From Myxococcales bacterium (lineage in GTDB: Bacteria > Myxococcota_A > Polyangia > Haliangiales > J016), in assembly GCA_014238595.1 (NCBI GenBank), contig JABAAV010000011.1:1-25663 (forward strand): DNA of 25,663 nucleotides, in the 5' to 3' direction. This document shows positions 14,274 through 22,514 of this stretch, piece by piece (the stretch's first letter is position 1; the number at the start of each line of letters is the position of its first letter). The translations under genes and the position numbers were made by a program. The notes beneath the pieces are model-generated. The model made no database searches. It was not told where the DNA came from and saw only the letters and a list, made by a program, of their open reading frames with translations.

Positions 14274-15644
14274 TTAAAGAATGTATTTCGTTAATTCTTC
14301 ATCTTCAATCAGATCTGCGAGTTGGTCTTGTACATATTGAACTGTAATTTTAACAGACTGTTGCCCCATAGGCGCTGAAAACAATAATTCATCAAGCAGT
14401 TTTTCAACAATAGTATGTAATCTCCGTGCACCAATGTTGTTTGTTCGTTCGTTGACGATACCTGCAAGTTTAGCAATTTCATGGATGGCTTCAACATCAA
14501 AAGAAATATCAACATCATCCGTTGCTAATAAAGCCGTGTATTGTTTAGTAATCGCATTTTGAGGTTCAGTTAAAATTCGAACAAAATCATCACAACTCAA
14601 GGATTCTAATTCAACCCGTATAGGAAATCGACCTTGGAGTTCAGGGATTAGATCTGAAGGTTTTGCCACATGAAATGCACCTGCTGCTATAAATAAAATA
14701 TGATCGGTCTTCACCAAACCATGTTTAGTGGTGACTGTGGCTCCTTCAATAATAGGCAGTAAATCGCGTTGAACACCTTCTCTGGAAACATCTGGTCCTT
14801 GCCGGGATCCTCCAGCGACATTGCCTGAAATTTTATCGATCTCATCAAGAAAAATAATTCCTGAATTTTCAACACGTGCAATAGCTTCGCGGGTTACATA
14901 ATCTTGATCAACCAATCGTTCAGCTTCCTGCTTTCTAATCACATCAATTGCTTCAGAAACTTTGAGTGTTCGTTTGCTTGTTTGTTTACTCATATTACCA
15001 AGCATGTCCCGAAGTCCTGAAGTCCCAATCTCTTCCATACCTGAACCACCAAAGATCTGTACAAAAGGATTTTTATCTTCCGTGATTTCAATTTCAACAT
15101 TACGATCATCGAGTTTCCCTTTATGGAGCAACTGACGTAATTTTTCACGTGTATTTGATGATTGTGGTTCTTCGGCTTCCTCTCCTTGACGATCTGAAAA
15201 ACGATGCGTTGGATTTTCAGGAAGCAATAAATCTAATAAACGCTCTTCGGCTGCCTCTTTCGCTTTTTCTTGAACTAAGACAGTTTCTTCATCACGGACA
15301 AGCTTTATTGCAAGCTCAGTTAAGTCACGAATCATCGATTCAACATCACGTCCTACATAGCCAACTTCCGTAAATTTTGAAGCTTCAATTTTCAAAAATG
15401 GAGCCGCTACTAATTTAGCAAGGCGTCGGGCAATCTCTGTTTTTCCTACACCTGTTGGACCTATCATAATAATGTTTTTAGGGGTGATTTCATCACGCAA
15501 ATCATCTTCAACTTGTTGTCGTCTCCATCGATTACGCAATGCCACCGCAACAGCTTTCTTAGCTTGCTTTTGTCCAACAATATAATGGTCAAGTTGCTCA
15601 ACAATTATAGTCGGTGTTAAATCATCTATACACAATGTCTTCAT
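14274..15644 (-). CDS. hslU: ATP-dependent protease ATPase subunit HslU
   Basis: 456 residues. AAA+ unfoldase of the HslUV (ClpYQ) protease. Walker A Gly-Pro-Thr-Gly-Val-Gly-Lys-Thr at 62-69, pore loop Gly-Tyr-Val-Gly at 95-98, the family-specific I-domain insertion (about 110-245), Walker B Ile-Ile-Phe-Leu-Asp-Glu at 263-268, and Asn-Ile-Gly-Ala-Arg-Arg for sensor 2. The C-terminus ends Lys-Tyr-Ile-Leu, the tail that docks into HslV and switches it on. The ATG overlaps the hslV stop (ATGA, 15641-15644), so the partner subunits are translationally coupled. Confidence 0.96.
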   Translation of the reverse strand: MKTLCIDDLTPTIIVEQLDHYIVGQKQAKKAVAVALRNRWRRQQVEDDLRDEITPKNIIMIGPTGVGKTEIARRLAKLVAAPFLKIEASKFTEVGYVGRDVESMIRDLTELAIKLVRDEETVLVQEKAKEAAEERLLDLLLPENPTHRFSDRQGEEAEEPQSSNTREKLRQLLHKGKLDDRNVEIEITEDKNPFVQIFGGSGMEEIGTSGLRDMLGNMSKQTSKRTLKVSEAIDVIRKQEAERLVDQDYVTREAIARVENSGIIFLDEIDKISGNVAGGSRQGPDVSREGVQRDLLPIIEGATVTTKHGLVKTDHILFIAAGAFHVAKPSDLIPELQGRFPIRVELESLSCDDFVRILTEPQNAITKQYTALLATDDVDISFDVEAIHEIAKLAGIVNERTNNIGARRLHTIVEKLLDELLFSAPMGQQSVKITVQYVQDQLADLIEDEELTKYIL

Positions 15645-16186
15645 TCGTTAATTTCCTCTATCGTAATATTTGTGTTTGTATAAATACAAATATCAGCGGC
15701 GATAGCCATACTTGCTTCAGCAATAGCTCTAGCATCTAATTGAGTGTGCTGAATCAGTGCCCGTGCTGATGCGAGAGCAAATCCACTGCCCGATCCAATT
15801 GATACAATACCATCATCGGGTTCAATCACATCACCAGTACCCGATAACACAAACGTATCGAGTGTATCTGCTACAATCAACAACGCATCTAATCGACGAA
15901 GTACTCGATCAAGACGCCAATCTTTTGCCATTTCCACTGAAGCACGGCGTAAATTACCACTATATTCGCTTAACTTTCCTTCAAGTTTTTCAAACAAGGC
16001 TATTCCATCAGCAGCAGATCCAGCAAATCCTGCAATAACCTTGTCGTTGTTTAAACGGCGCACTTTATTAGCACCCATTTTCATAATCATCTGTCCTAAA
16101 GAGACTTGACCATCACCGGCAATGATCACCTTGCCATTTTTTCGTACAGATAAAATAGTTGTAGAACGAATTTTTTTTGTCATCAT
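15641..16186 (-). CDS. hslV: ATP-dependent protease peptidase subunit HslV
   Basis: 181 residues, proteasome-beta-like threonine peptidase. The catalytic Thr is Thr9 (Thr-Thr-Ile-Leu-Ser-Val-Arg), so about eight residues must be removed to expose it; E. coli HslV loses only Met1. Gly-Asp-Gly-Gln-Val-Ser-Leu-Gly, Ala-Gly-Phe-Ala-Gly-Ser, Ala-Lys-Asp-Trp-Arg and Ile-Gly-Ser-Gly-Ser-Gly-Phe-Ala are all present. The start is one of two adjacent ATGs; AGGA lies ten bases before the first. It follows xerC after an 84-base gap in which I saw no strong promoter or terminator, so xerC-hslV-hslU-argD may be one transcript. Confidence 0.95.
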   Translation of the reverse strand: MMTKKIRSTTILSVRKNGKVIIAGDGQVSLGQMIMKMGANKVRRLNNDKVIAGFAGSAADGIALFEKLEGKLSEYSGNLRRASVEMAKDWRLDRVLRRLDALLIVADTLDTFVLSGTGDVIEPDDGIVSIGSGSGFALASARALIQHTQLDARAIAEASMAIAADICIYTNTNITIEEINE

Positions 16187-16270
16187 GAATGAACAATCCT
16201 ACATGTATTCACGCTGAGTTCAAACCCAGAGCTCCCAAGAAACTGCGCTTAAACGATATAATCGATGATG

Positions 16271-17233
16271 TTATGATTCTATGTCTTGGTCTTGTGGGAT
16301 TTTTTTTGTTGTCGCACGTGGATGGGCTTTGTCGTAGGATTCCATCAGACGCGACAAAGACACTTTGGTATAAATTTGAGTTGCAGCTAAACTTCGATGG
16401 CCTAACAGTTCTTGGATGGCTCTCAAATCCGCACCGCCATCCAATAAATGGGTTGCAAATGAATGTCGTAATCGATGAGGCGTCGCATCAAACCCTGCCA
16501 AAGCTGCATAACGTTTCACTGTGCGCTGTATCAATCGAGAAGTCACTCGTTTGCCCAATTGATTGACAAACAAGGCATCAGTATCATTGTTGGGCATATT
16601 ATCTCTGCATTTTTTATACGCATCGATTGCTTTGACAGCAACCGTACCTACGGGAACAATGCGATCTTTCCCACCTTTTCCTTGATGAATATGAACCACC
16701 GTAGAATCTTTGCCATACCTATCTGAATCGATATCAGTGACATTCAAATGGCAACATTCCGATACGCGAATTCCAGCACTATACAACAATTCCAATATGG
16801 CATGATCTCGATGTGCTAAAAACACTTTATTTTTAGTGGCTTGATCTGTTGTTGGTGCAGCCATCAACTGAACAATCCGATCAACATCTAATGTATCGGG
16901 TAAATACAATCCACGTTTTGGACGCTCTATGGATTGAGCAGGGTTATTATCCACCCAGCCACATTCCATTGCATAGCGAAAAAATCTACGTAATCCTGAT
17001 AATTTTCGAGCAATGCTCGATGCATTATTACGTTCAAATAAAAACGCTAAATACATACGAATATCTTGTATTGTTACTGTCGTGATCGTAGGTGTTTTAC
17101 CTACTCTATCGCGATAATGATGATAAAACTCATTAATATCACGCTGATAAGCAATACGAGTATTTTCTGATAAGGCTCGTTCCACCGTTAAATATCTACA
17201 AAACCGCTCAACAACACTATCCCAAGACATCAT
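16271..17233 (-). CDS. xerC: Tyrosine recombinase XerC (XerC/XerD family)
   Basis: 320 residues, a little longer than the usual ~300 because of a polar Lys/Gln/Asp tail. N-terminal SAM-like DNA-binding domain (about 5-95), then the catalytic domain with all six active-site residues: Arg156 (Gly-Ile-Arg-Val-Ser-Glu), Lys186, His253 and Arg256 (His-Arg-Leu-Arg-His-Ser), His279 (Leu-Gly-His) and nucleophile Tyr288. It resolves chromosome dimers at dif, normally with FtsK. The position next to hslVU is the conserved context of the chromosomal XerC gene, not of a phage integrase. XerC versus a single-protein Xer cannot be decided here. Confidence 0.92.
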   Translation of the reverse strand: MMSWDSVVERFCRYLTVERALSENTRIAYQRDINEFYHHYRDRVGKTPTITTVTIQDIRMYLAFLFERNNASSIARKLSGLRRFFRYAMECGWVDNNPAQSIERPKRGLYLPDTLDVDRIVQLMAAPTTDQATKNKVFLAHRDHAILELLYSAGIRVSECCHLNVTDIDSDRYGKDSTVVHIHQGKGGKDRIVPVGTVAVKAIDAYKKCRDNMPNNDTDALFVNQLGKRVTSRLIQRTVKRYAALAGFDATPHRLRHSFATHLLDGGADLRAIQELLGHRSLAATQIYTKVSLSRLMESYDKAHPRATTKKIPQDQDIES

Positions 17234-17257
17234 AATAATAATCGTATTTATTTGCCA

Positions 17258-17282
17258 AAGTGCTTCAAACCCGCTAGCACTT
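17258..17282. repeat. Inverted repeat between xerC and the AI-2E-family gene
   Basis: AAGTGCT (17258-17264) and AGCACTT (17276-17282) pair perfectly over an 11-base loop in the 97-base divergent region. It lies about 25 bases before the xerC start. No T-run follows. It could be an operator or an mRNA hairpin; nothing more can be said. Confidence 0.3.
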
Positions 17283-17330
17283 CAAAGACCATAGTTAATT
17301 TTTATTGTAGTTTCCATTTTTTCTGTCTCT

Positions 17331-18419
17331 ATGCCTTCATTAACATCACAATCATCTGCTTACCGCGCCCTGATCATCATAGCAGGACTCATTGTGATTG
17401 TCGCAGGGCTCAAAGCGGCAGCCAATCTGCTCGTACCGATCGCTTTGGCTCTTTTCTTTGCCATATTATGTATTCCTGCCATGAAACGATTAGAAAAAAT
17501 CGGAATGCCAACATGGATTGCTATCTGTATTATCATTGTCATCACATCGTTTCTTTTTATTTTAATAACAACAGTACTTGGCAATTCCATCGGTCAACTC
17601 AATAACAATCTACCTCTGTATCGCACAAAAATTCTCAATGCGATTCATCAAATCACTGTCTGGTTACAGGATATAGATTTGCCTGTAAATCTCGTTGATC
17701 TATCCAATATCATTAACATCGATCGAGTCATGACATTTGCGAGTGATGCGGTAAGCAATATTCTTACCGTTTTATCTAATTTGTTTTTGATCCTATTAAC
17801 AATGATTTTTATTCTTTTTGAAGCCAGCTCTTTTGAAAAAAAACTTCAACATGCAACAGAAAAAACGAATCTCAATCTAACAGCTATTTCTGAAATCACG
17901 GTTCATATTTACGATTATATGGAAATCAAAGCAGCTTTGAGTCTTGCAACAGCCATTGCTGTAACGATTCTTTTACAATTTGTTGGTGTTGATTTTCCAC
18001 TGCTTTGGGGATTGTTAGCCTTTTTCTTCAATTTTATTCCTAACATTGGTTCTTTTTTAGCAGCAACACCGGCCATTTTATTAACCATGCTTCAACTTGG
18101 AACCATACCTACCATTATTGTTGCTTCAGGCTATGCATTGATCAATATGGTTATTGGTAATGCCATTGAACCTAGAATCATTGGAAATAAACTCGGACTA
18201 TCAACATTAGTCGTATTTTTATCGCTTCTTTTTTGGGGATGGGTATGGGGCAGTGTTGGTATGATTCTCTCAGTGCCCTTGACTATTATTGTTAAAATCA
18301 TGCTTGAACATAATAAAAACTTCAGTTGGGTTGCTATCTTTCTAGGTTCTGCCAATGAACTCAAGGACAGCAAACGACTTAAAAAGAACAATCAGGCCGA
18401 ATCAGAAGATTGTTTATAA
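17331..18419 (+). CDS. AI-2E-family transporter (UPF0118)
   Basis: 362 residues with about eight membrane segments in the family pattern: a helix pair at about 13-50, one at 62-82, a soluble central region (about 85-150), one at 145-165, and a hydrophobic C-terminal half. Family signatures are Phe-Asn-Phe-Ile-Pro-Asn-Ile-Gly-Ser-Phe-Leu and Pro-Arg-Ile-Ile-Gly-Asn-Lys-Leu-Gly-Leu-Ser, then Phe-Trp-Gly-Trp-Val-Trp-Gly-x-Val-Gly-Met. Members include the AI-2 exporter TqsA and Na+/H+ antiporters, so the name does not settle the substrate. It is inserted in opposite orientation between topA and xerC. Its last 28 bases overlap the end of topA. Confidence 0.88.
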   Translation: MPSLTSQSSAYRALIIIAGLIVIVAGLKAAANLLVPIALALFFAILCIPAMKRLEKIGMPTWIAICIIIVITSFLFILITTVLGNSIGQLNNNLPLYRTKILNAIHQITVWLQDIDLPVNLVDLSNIINIDRVMTFASDAVSNILTVLSNLFLILLTMIFILFEASSFEKKLQHATEKTNLNLTAISEITVHIYDYMEIKAALSLATAIAVTILLQFVGVDFPLLWGLLAFFFNFIPNIGSFLAATPAILLTMLQLGTIPTIIVASGYALINMVIGNAIEPRIIGNKLGLSTLVVFLSLLFWGWVWGSVGMILSVPLTIIVKIMLEHNKNFSWVAIFLGSANELKDSKRLKKNNQAESEDCL

Positions 18420-20698
18420 TCACATGTTGTGCATGCATGAATAATTCCTTTTCGATTTTCTTTCTGTGTAAGGAATTTCGCATCACATTCCGGACATGGT
18501 GTTGGTATCGGTCTATCTCTTAAATTAAACTCACATTTTTTCTCGTGATAATTCGAGCAACCAAAAAACACTTTGCTTCTTTTTGATCGCCGCTCAACAA
18601 GAAATCCACCACACCCTTCCTTGGGACAATCGACACCTAGCGATATTGCTTTTGTTGTTTTACATTCTGGATAACGACTACAGGCTAAAAATGATCCGAA
18701 TTTCCCTCGCTTGACCACTAAAGGTGCATTACATGTTTCACACAGTTCATCAGTGACAGGTATCACGGCAAGTTTAATACTTCCATCGGCTGTTTTTTCA
18801 AGTTCTTTAGTATTGCGGCAATCAGGGTATCCCGTACAGGCTAAAAATGATCCGTATTTACCCCATTTTTTCACCATAGGTTGGGAACATTTTTCACAGA
18901 CAAGGTCTGTAGGTATTTCTTCACGTTTCACATCACGCATTGTTTCATCAGCTTTATCTAGATCTTTTCTGAACGGACCGTAAAAATCTTTCAAAAGCAC
19001 ACGCCATGGAATATCACCTTCTTCAATACGATCAAGATCATGTTCCATCTCTGCTGTAAATTGAGTATCGACTAAGTTAGGAAACGATTGTGTTAATAAC
19101 TCATTAACAATCTCACCAAGCTCGGTAGGAAAAAATTTGCCTTCTTTTTTTTCAACATAAGCTCTATCAACAATAGTTGATAATGTACTGGCATAAGTTG
19201 ATGGCCTTCCAATACCCTTCTCTTCGAGTTCTTTAACCAAAGAAGCTTCCGAAAATCTTGCCGGTGGTTTAGTAAAATGCTGTTCAGGGTGAATGGCTTT
19301 AATCGTAACGACATCCCCTTTATTCAATGCAGGTAGTAATTTATCTTTACCTTTATCTTTGCTTTTTGCTGAAGTATTCGTGTCTTCTTGCGCTGTACTG
19401 CTTTGATAGACAGCCGTATGCCCTGAAAATTTAAGAATTTGTCCATTAGCACGAAGGACAACACGACCACATTCAATATCAATAGCCGTTTGATCCCATT
19501 TGGCAGGTACCATTTGACAGGAAACAAATCGATTCCAAATCAATTCGTACAAATCACCCAAGGCTTTAACATCACGCTCTGTTGATTGTTCCAAAAGTGC
19601 GCGCACTTTTTTAGGATCATGGTCAAATAAGGTTGGACGGATTCCTTCATGGGCATCTTGTGTCGCACGCTTGTTTTTATAGATCACTGGTTTTGCAGGG
19701 AGATAATCCTCACCATATTTTTTGGCTATGTATGTTCTAACATCATTGATTGCATCATCTGAAATACGTACAGAATCAGTACGCATATACGTAATTAAAC
19801 CTGTAGCACCTTCAATACCTTCATAGAGACGCTGCGCTAATGCCATAGTTCTCTTAGCGGTAAAGCGTAATTTCCGCGCAACATCTTGTTGCAATGTAGC
19901 GGTCACAAAAGGCGGCAGCGGATTTTTCTTTCGTTCTTTTTTTTCTACCTTAATAACTGTAGCAGTATTATTTTTAACTTCTTGAACAATTTTATCTGCA
20001 TCATCTCCTGTTTTGAGTTCAACTTTTTTGTTGTCATATCGATATGTATTGGCAGAAAAGATCGTGGAATCACTGCTTTCACAATCAGCTTCTACGGACC
20101 AATATTCTTGTGGAACAAAAATAGAAATTTCTTTTTCACGTGCAATAACAATGCCAGTGGTCACTGATTGTACACGCCCTGCAGATAATCCACGCCGCAC
20201 TTTTTTCCATAATAAAGGACTAATTTGATAACCGATCAATCGATCCAGAATACGACGCGCCTGTTGTGCTTGAATTTTATTTGTATCTATTTTTGAAGGA
20301 TTATCTAATGCAGCAGCAATACCTTTCGGTGTTATCTCATGAAATAAAACACGAAACACATTGCTGTTAACTTCGGATACTTCGTCATAAATATGACCTG
20401 CAATGGCCTCACCTTCTCTATCTGGATCAGGGGCAAGAAATATTTTGTCAGCATTCTTTGCAGCCGTTCGAATCTCAGAAACGATTTTCTTTTTATCTTT
20501 TAAGATTTCATAATCAGCATTGAAATCATTATCAACATCGATACCCAACTTTGATTTAGGCAAATCTTTGATATGTCCAACCGATGCTTTAACAACAAAA
20601 CGCTTCCCTAAATAACGTCCAATAGTGCGTGCTTTAGCTGGAGATTCTACGATAATAAGAGAATTCGAAACTTCTGGTGATGTTTTCGATTTAACCAT
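18392..20698 (-). CDS. topA: DNA topoisomerase I
   Basis: 768 residues, type IA topoisomerase that relaxes negative supercoils. The N-terminal TOPRIM domain has Ile-Val-Glu-Ser-Pro-Ala-Lys-Ala (Glu18) and Asp-Pro-Asp-Arg-Glu-Gly-Glu (91-97). The catalytic Tyr304 is in Ile-Thr-Tyr-Met-Arg-Thr-Asp-Ser. A Lys/Ser/Asp-rich linker (about 435-450) interrupts the core. The C-terminal part (from about 600) carries four Cys4 zinc-finger modules: two of the Gly-Ser-Phe-Leu-Ala-Cys type, a third with Phe-Phe-Gly-Cys, and a shorter final Cys-x2-Cys / Cys-x2-Cys. It starts 6 bases after dprA. Its 3' end overlaps the AI-2E-family gene tail to tail by 28 bases, with no terminator between them. Confidence 0.96.
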   Translation of the reverse strand: MVKSKTSPEVSNSLIIVESPAKARTIGRYLGKRFVVKASVGHIKDLPKSKLGIDVDNDFNADYEILKDKKKIVSEIRTAAKNADKIFLAPDPDREGEAIAGHIYDEVSEVNSNVFRVLFHEITPKGIAAALDNPSKIDTNKIQAQQARRILDRLIGYQISPLLWKKVRRGLSAGRVQSVTTGIVIAREKEISIFVPQEYWSVEADCESSDSTIFSANTYRYDNKKVELKTGDDADKIVQEVKNNTATVIKVEKKERKKNPLPPFVTATLQQDVARKLRFTAKRTMALAQRLYEGIEGATGLITYMRTDSVRISDDAINDVRTYIAKKYGEDYLPAKPVIYKNKRATQDAHEGIRPTLFDHDPKKVRALLEQSTERDVKALGDLYELIWNRFVSCQMVPAKWDQTAIDIECGRVVLRANGQILKFSGHTAVYQSSTAQEDTNTSAKSKDKGKDKLLPALNKGDVVTIKAIHPEQHFTKPPARFSEASLVKELEEKGIGRPSTYASTLSTIVDRAYVEKKEGKFFPTELGEIVNELLTQSFPNLVDTQFTAEMEHDLDRIEEGDIPWRVLLKDFYGPFRKDLDKADETMRDVKREEIPTDLVCEKCSQPMVKKWGKYGSFLACTGYPDCRNTKELEKTADGSIKLAVIPVTDELCETCNAPLVVKRGKFGSFLACSRYPECKTTKAISLGVDCPKEGCGGFLVERRSKRSKVFFGCSNYHEKKCEFNLRDRPIPTPCPECDAKFLTQKENRKGIIHACTTCDYKQSSDSA

Positions 20699-20704
20699 TG
20701 TGAA

Positions 20705-21589
20705 TTATTGTTTATACGATGCTATCTGTTGTTCAACAAAATTTGTTCGAGCGTACTTCCTACCAGGAAGCAAGACAACCAGTCTATGCGTAGTAAGATG
20801 CATTAATGCACGAATAACATCCCCGATAGCAATATTGGTATTTTGTGCAACGTCATTGCATGTTTTTCCTATATCAACAGTCAATTCGTTCAAAACACGC
20901 CCTTCTATCGAATGATAAGAAGGTAATTTAATCTCCAATCGCTTAAATTTTCCCGCCAGAGCCTGCTGAATATCTTCCGAAGAAGTCACAGGAACAGCCC
21001 CTTGTGCAAGCAATTGATCGGTTCCCACAGAACCGGGAACGGCTGCAATTAAGCGTCCATAATCCAAAGCAGCATCAACCGTGTATAATGATCCTGAACG
21101 CGCTGAAGCTTCGGTAACCACTACCATGTCTGATAATCCTGCGATAATACGATTACGTTTTGGAAACAAACCGCGTTTTGGAGATGTTCCATCAGGCACT
21201 ATTGAAACCAACAAACCATTTGACGCATAGATACGTTCAAACAAAGCATGGTTATTAATAGGATAAGAAATATCTAAACCACAACCAAACACTGCAATGG
21301 TATAACCATCTGCATCCAAAGCACCTTGATGTGCAGCGGTATCAATACCTAAAGCACCTCCTGAAACAATGGCAACCGATGACCTCGCCAACGAATAAGC
21401 ACATGAACGTGTCATATCCATACATCGTTTCGTTGCAGCACGTGAACCAACAAATGCCACTGAAACCAATGATGGTGAAGGCAAAACACCACGATAGAAA
21501 AACTTTTTAGGAGTGTCACGAATGGTTTGTAATTTTTGTGGTATGTGTTTATCGCCTTTAAGAAGACAAACCGATGACCGTCCAGACAC
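20705..21589 (-). CDS. dprA: DNA-processing protein DprA (Smf)
   Basis: 294 residues, shorter than many DprA proteins (~360) because the N-terminal helical/SAM-like domain is missing. The Rossmann-like core is complete: Val-Ala-Phe-Val-Gly-Ser-Arg, Ser-Gly-Gly-Ala-Leu-Gly-Ile-Asp-Thr-Ala-Ala-His, Phe-Gly-Cys-Gly-Leu-Asp, Phe-Pro-Lys-Arg-Asn-Arg-Ile-Ile-Ala-Gly-Leu-Ser, and Glu-Ala-x-x-x-Ser-Gly-Ser-Leu-Tyr-Thr. A C-terminal winged-helix-like region (about 225-285) follows. DprA loads RecA on incoming single-stranded DNA in transformation. The start is GTG at 21589, fixed by a good AGAGGT six bases upstream that overlaps the hemC stop codon. Confidence 0.93.
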   Translation of the reverse strand: MSGRSSVCLLKGDKHIPQKLQTIRDTPKKFFYRGVLPSPSLVSVAFVGSRAATKRCMDMTRSCAYSLARSSVAIVSGGALGIDTAAHQGALDADGYTIAVFGCGLDISYPINNHALFERIYASNGLLVSIVPDGTSPKRGLFPKRNRIIAGLSDMVVVTEASARSGSLYTVDAALDYGRLIAAVPGSVGTDQLLAQGAVPVTSSEDIQQALAGKFKRLEIKLPSYHSIEGRVLNELTVDIGKTCNDVAQNTNIAIGDVIRALMHLTTHRLVVLLPGRKYARTNFVEQQIASYKQ

Positions 21590-21595
21590 TATAAT

Positions 21596-21601
21596 ACCTC
21601 T
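21596..21601 (-). promoter_or_regulatory. Shine-Dalgarno AGAGGT that fixes the GTG start of dprA
   Basis: On the minus strand AGAGGT is followed by six bases (ATTATA) and then GTG. The site covers the first bases of the hemC stop codon, so ribosomes finishing hemC would sit over it, favouring coupled expression of dprA. Confidence 0.55.
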
Positions 21602-22514
21602 ATCGTTTCAATAATGTGTTGGCTCCATTTTGAATCAATCGCTTAGCAAGCTTTATGCCTAATTCATCAGGTGCATCGCTATGACCACGCATGGTGTCCT
21701 TTAAAATATCTACACCATCACATGAGGCGACAAAACCGACAATCTCCACACTGTCACCTTCTTGAATCGCACTGGCACCAAGGGGTGTCTGACAGTCTCC
21801 AAACAATGTTTTCATAAAACCTCGTTCAGCATAAACTTCACAAGCTGATTGGACACAGTGAAGAATCTCTCTTACTCCGTTGGTTGTTTCTTGATCATCG
21901 ATACAGGTTTGTATACCCAGTGCACCTTGGCCAACCGCTGATATAAAATCGGGTGCCTCTAATGTTTCAGTGATACGATCATGATAACCTAAACGAACCA
22001 ACCCTGCATAAGCCAACATTAGAGCATCACAGGCTCCTTCATCTAATTTATTTAATCTCGTATCGATATTTCCACGAACAGGCACAAGAACAATATCGTT
22101 GCGTATCTGTTTAAGTTGCGTGCCACGACGTATACTCGATGTACCAATGCGAGCCCCCAAAGGCAGATCCTTTAATAATCCCTGTGGACTACAAAGAACA
22201 TCGCTTCGATTCTCACGCTTAGTAATCGCAGCTAAAGTTAACCTAGATGGAAAATCAGCAGGCATATCTTTCATACTATGAACCGCTAAATCAGCATCTC
22301 CATTGAGTAATGCCGCTTCAATTTCTTTGACAAACAAGCCTTTACCACCAATGAGCGCTAGCGATTTGTCTAAAATTTTATCACCTTTCGTGGTAATTCG
22401 AATTAATTCAATGGTGATATGGGGATAGGCAGATTTTAGTGCTGTTGATACAAACTCAGCTTGCCATAACGCAAGACGACTGCTGCGCGTTGCAATACGC
22501 ACATGTGATTTCAT
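21600..22514 (-). CDS. hemC: Hydroxymethylbilane synthase (porphobilinogen deaminase)
   Basis: 304 residues, normal length. It joins four porphobilinogen units into hydroxymethylbilane. Landmarks: N-terminal Ile-Ala-Thr-Arg-x-Ser-x-Leu-Ala-Leu-Trp-Gln-Ala, catalytic Asp83 in His-Ser-Met-Lys-Asp-Met-Pro, Arg-Ile-Gly-Thr-Ser-Ser-x-Arg-Arg, Val-Arg-Gly-Asn-Ile-Asp-Thr-Arg, and Cys241 for the dipyrromethane cofactor in Gly-Asp-Cys-Gln-Thr-Pro-Leu-Gly. The ATG overlaps the hemA stop (ATGA at 22511-22514). hemD and hemB, which often follow, are not in this window; dprA comes instead. Confidence 0.96.
   Translation of the reverse strand: MKSHVRIATRSSRLALWQAEFVSTALKSAYPHITIELIRITTKGDKILDKSLALIGGKGLFVKEIEAALLNGDADLAVHSMKDMPADFPSRLTLAAITKRENRSDVLCSPQGLLKDLPLGARIGTSSIRRGTQLKQIRNDIVLVPVRGNIDTRLNKLDEGACDALMLAYAGLVRLGYHDRITETLEAPDFISAVGQGALGIQTCIDDQETTNGVREILHCVQSACEVYAERGFMKTLFGDCQTPLGASAIQEGDSVEIVGFVASCDGVDILKDTMRGHSDAPDELGIKLAKRLIQNGANTLLKR

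Noticed and set aside
16187..16270. Possible tRNA or small RNA between xerC and hslV
   Set aside because: At 84 bases the size fits, but no cloverleaf arms, T-loop motif or anticodon stem could be drawn.
16271..17233. Tyrosine recombinase as a mobile-element integrase
   Set aside because: Conserved placement with hslVU, no attachment-site repeats and no phage or element genes around it point to chromosomal XerC.
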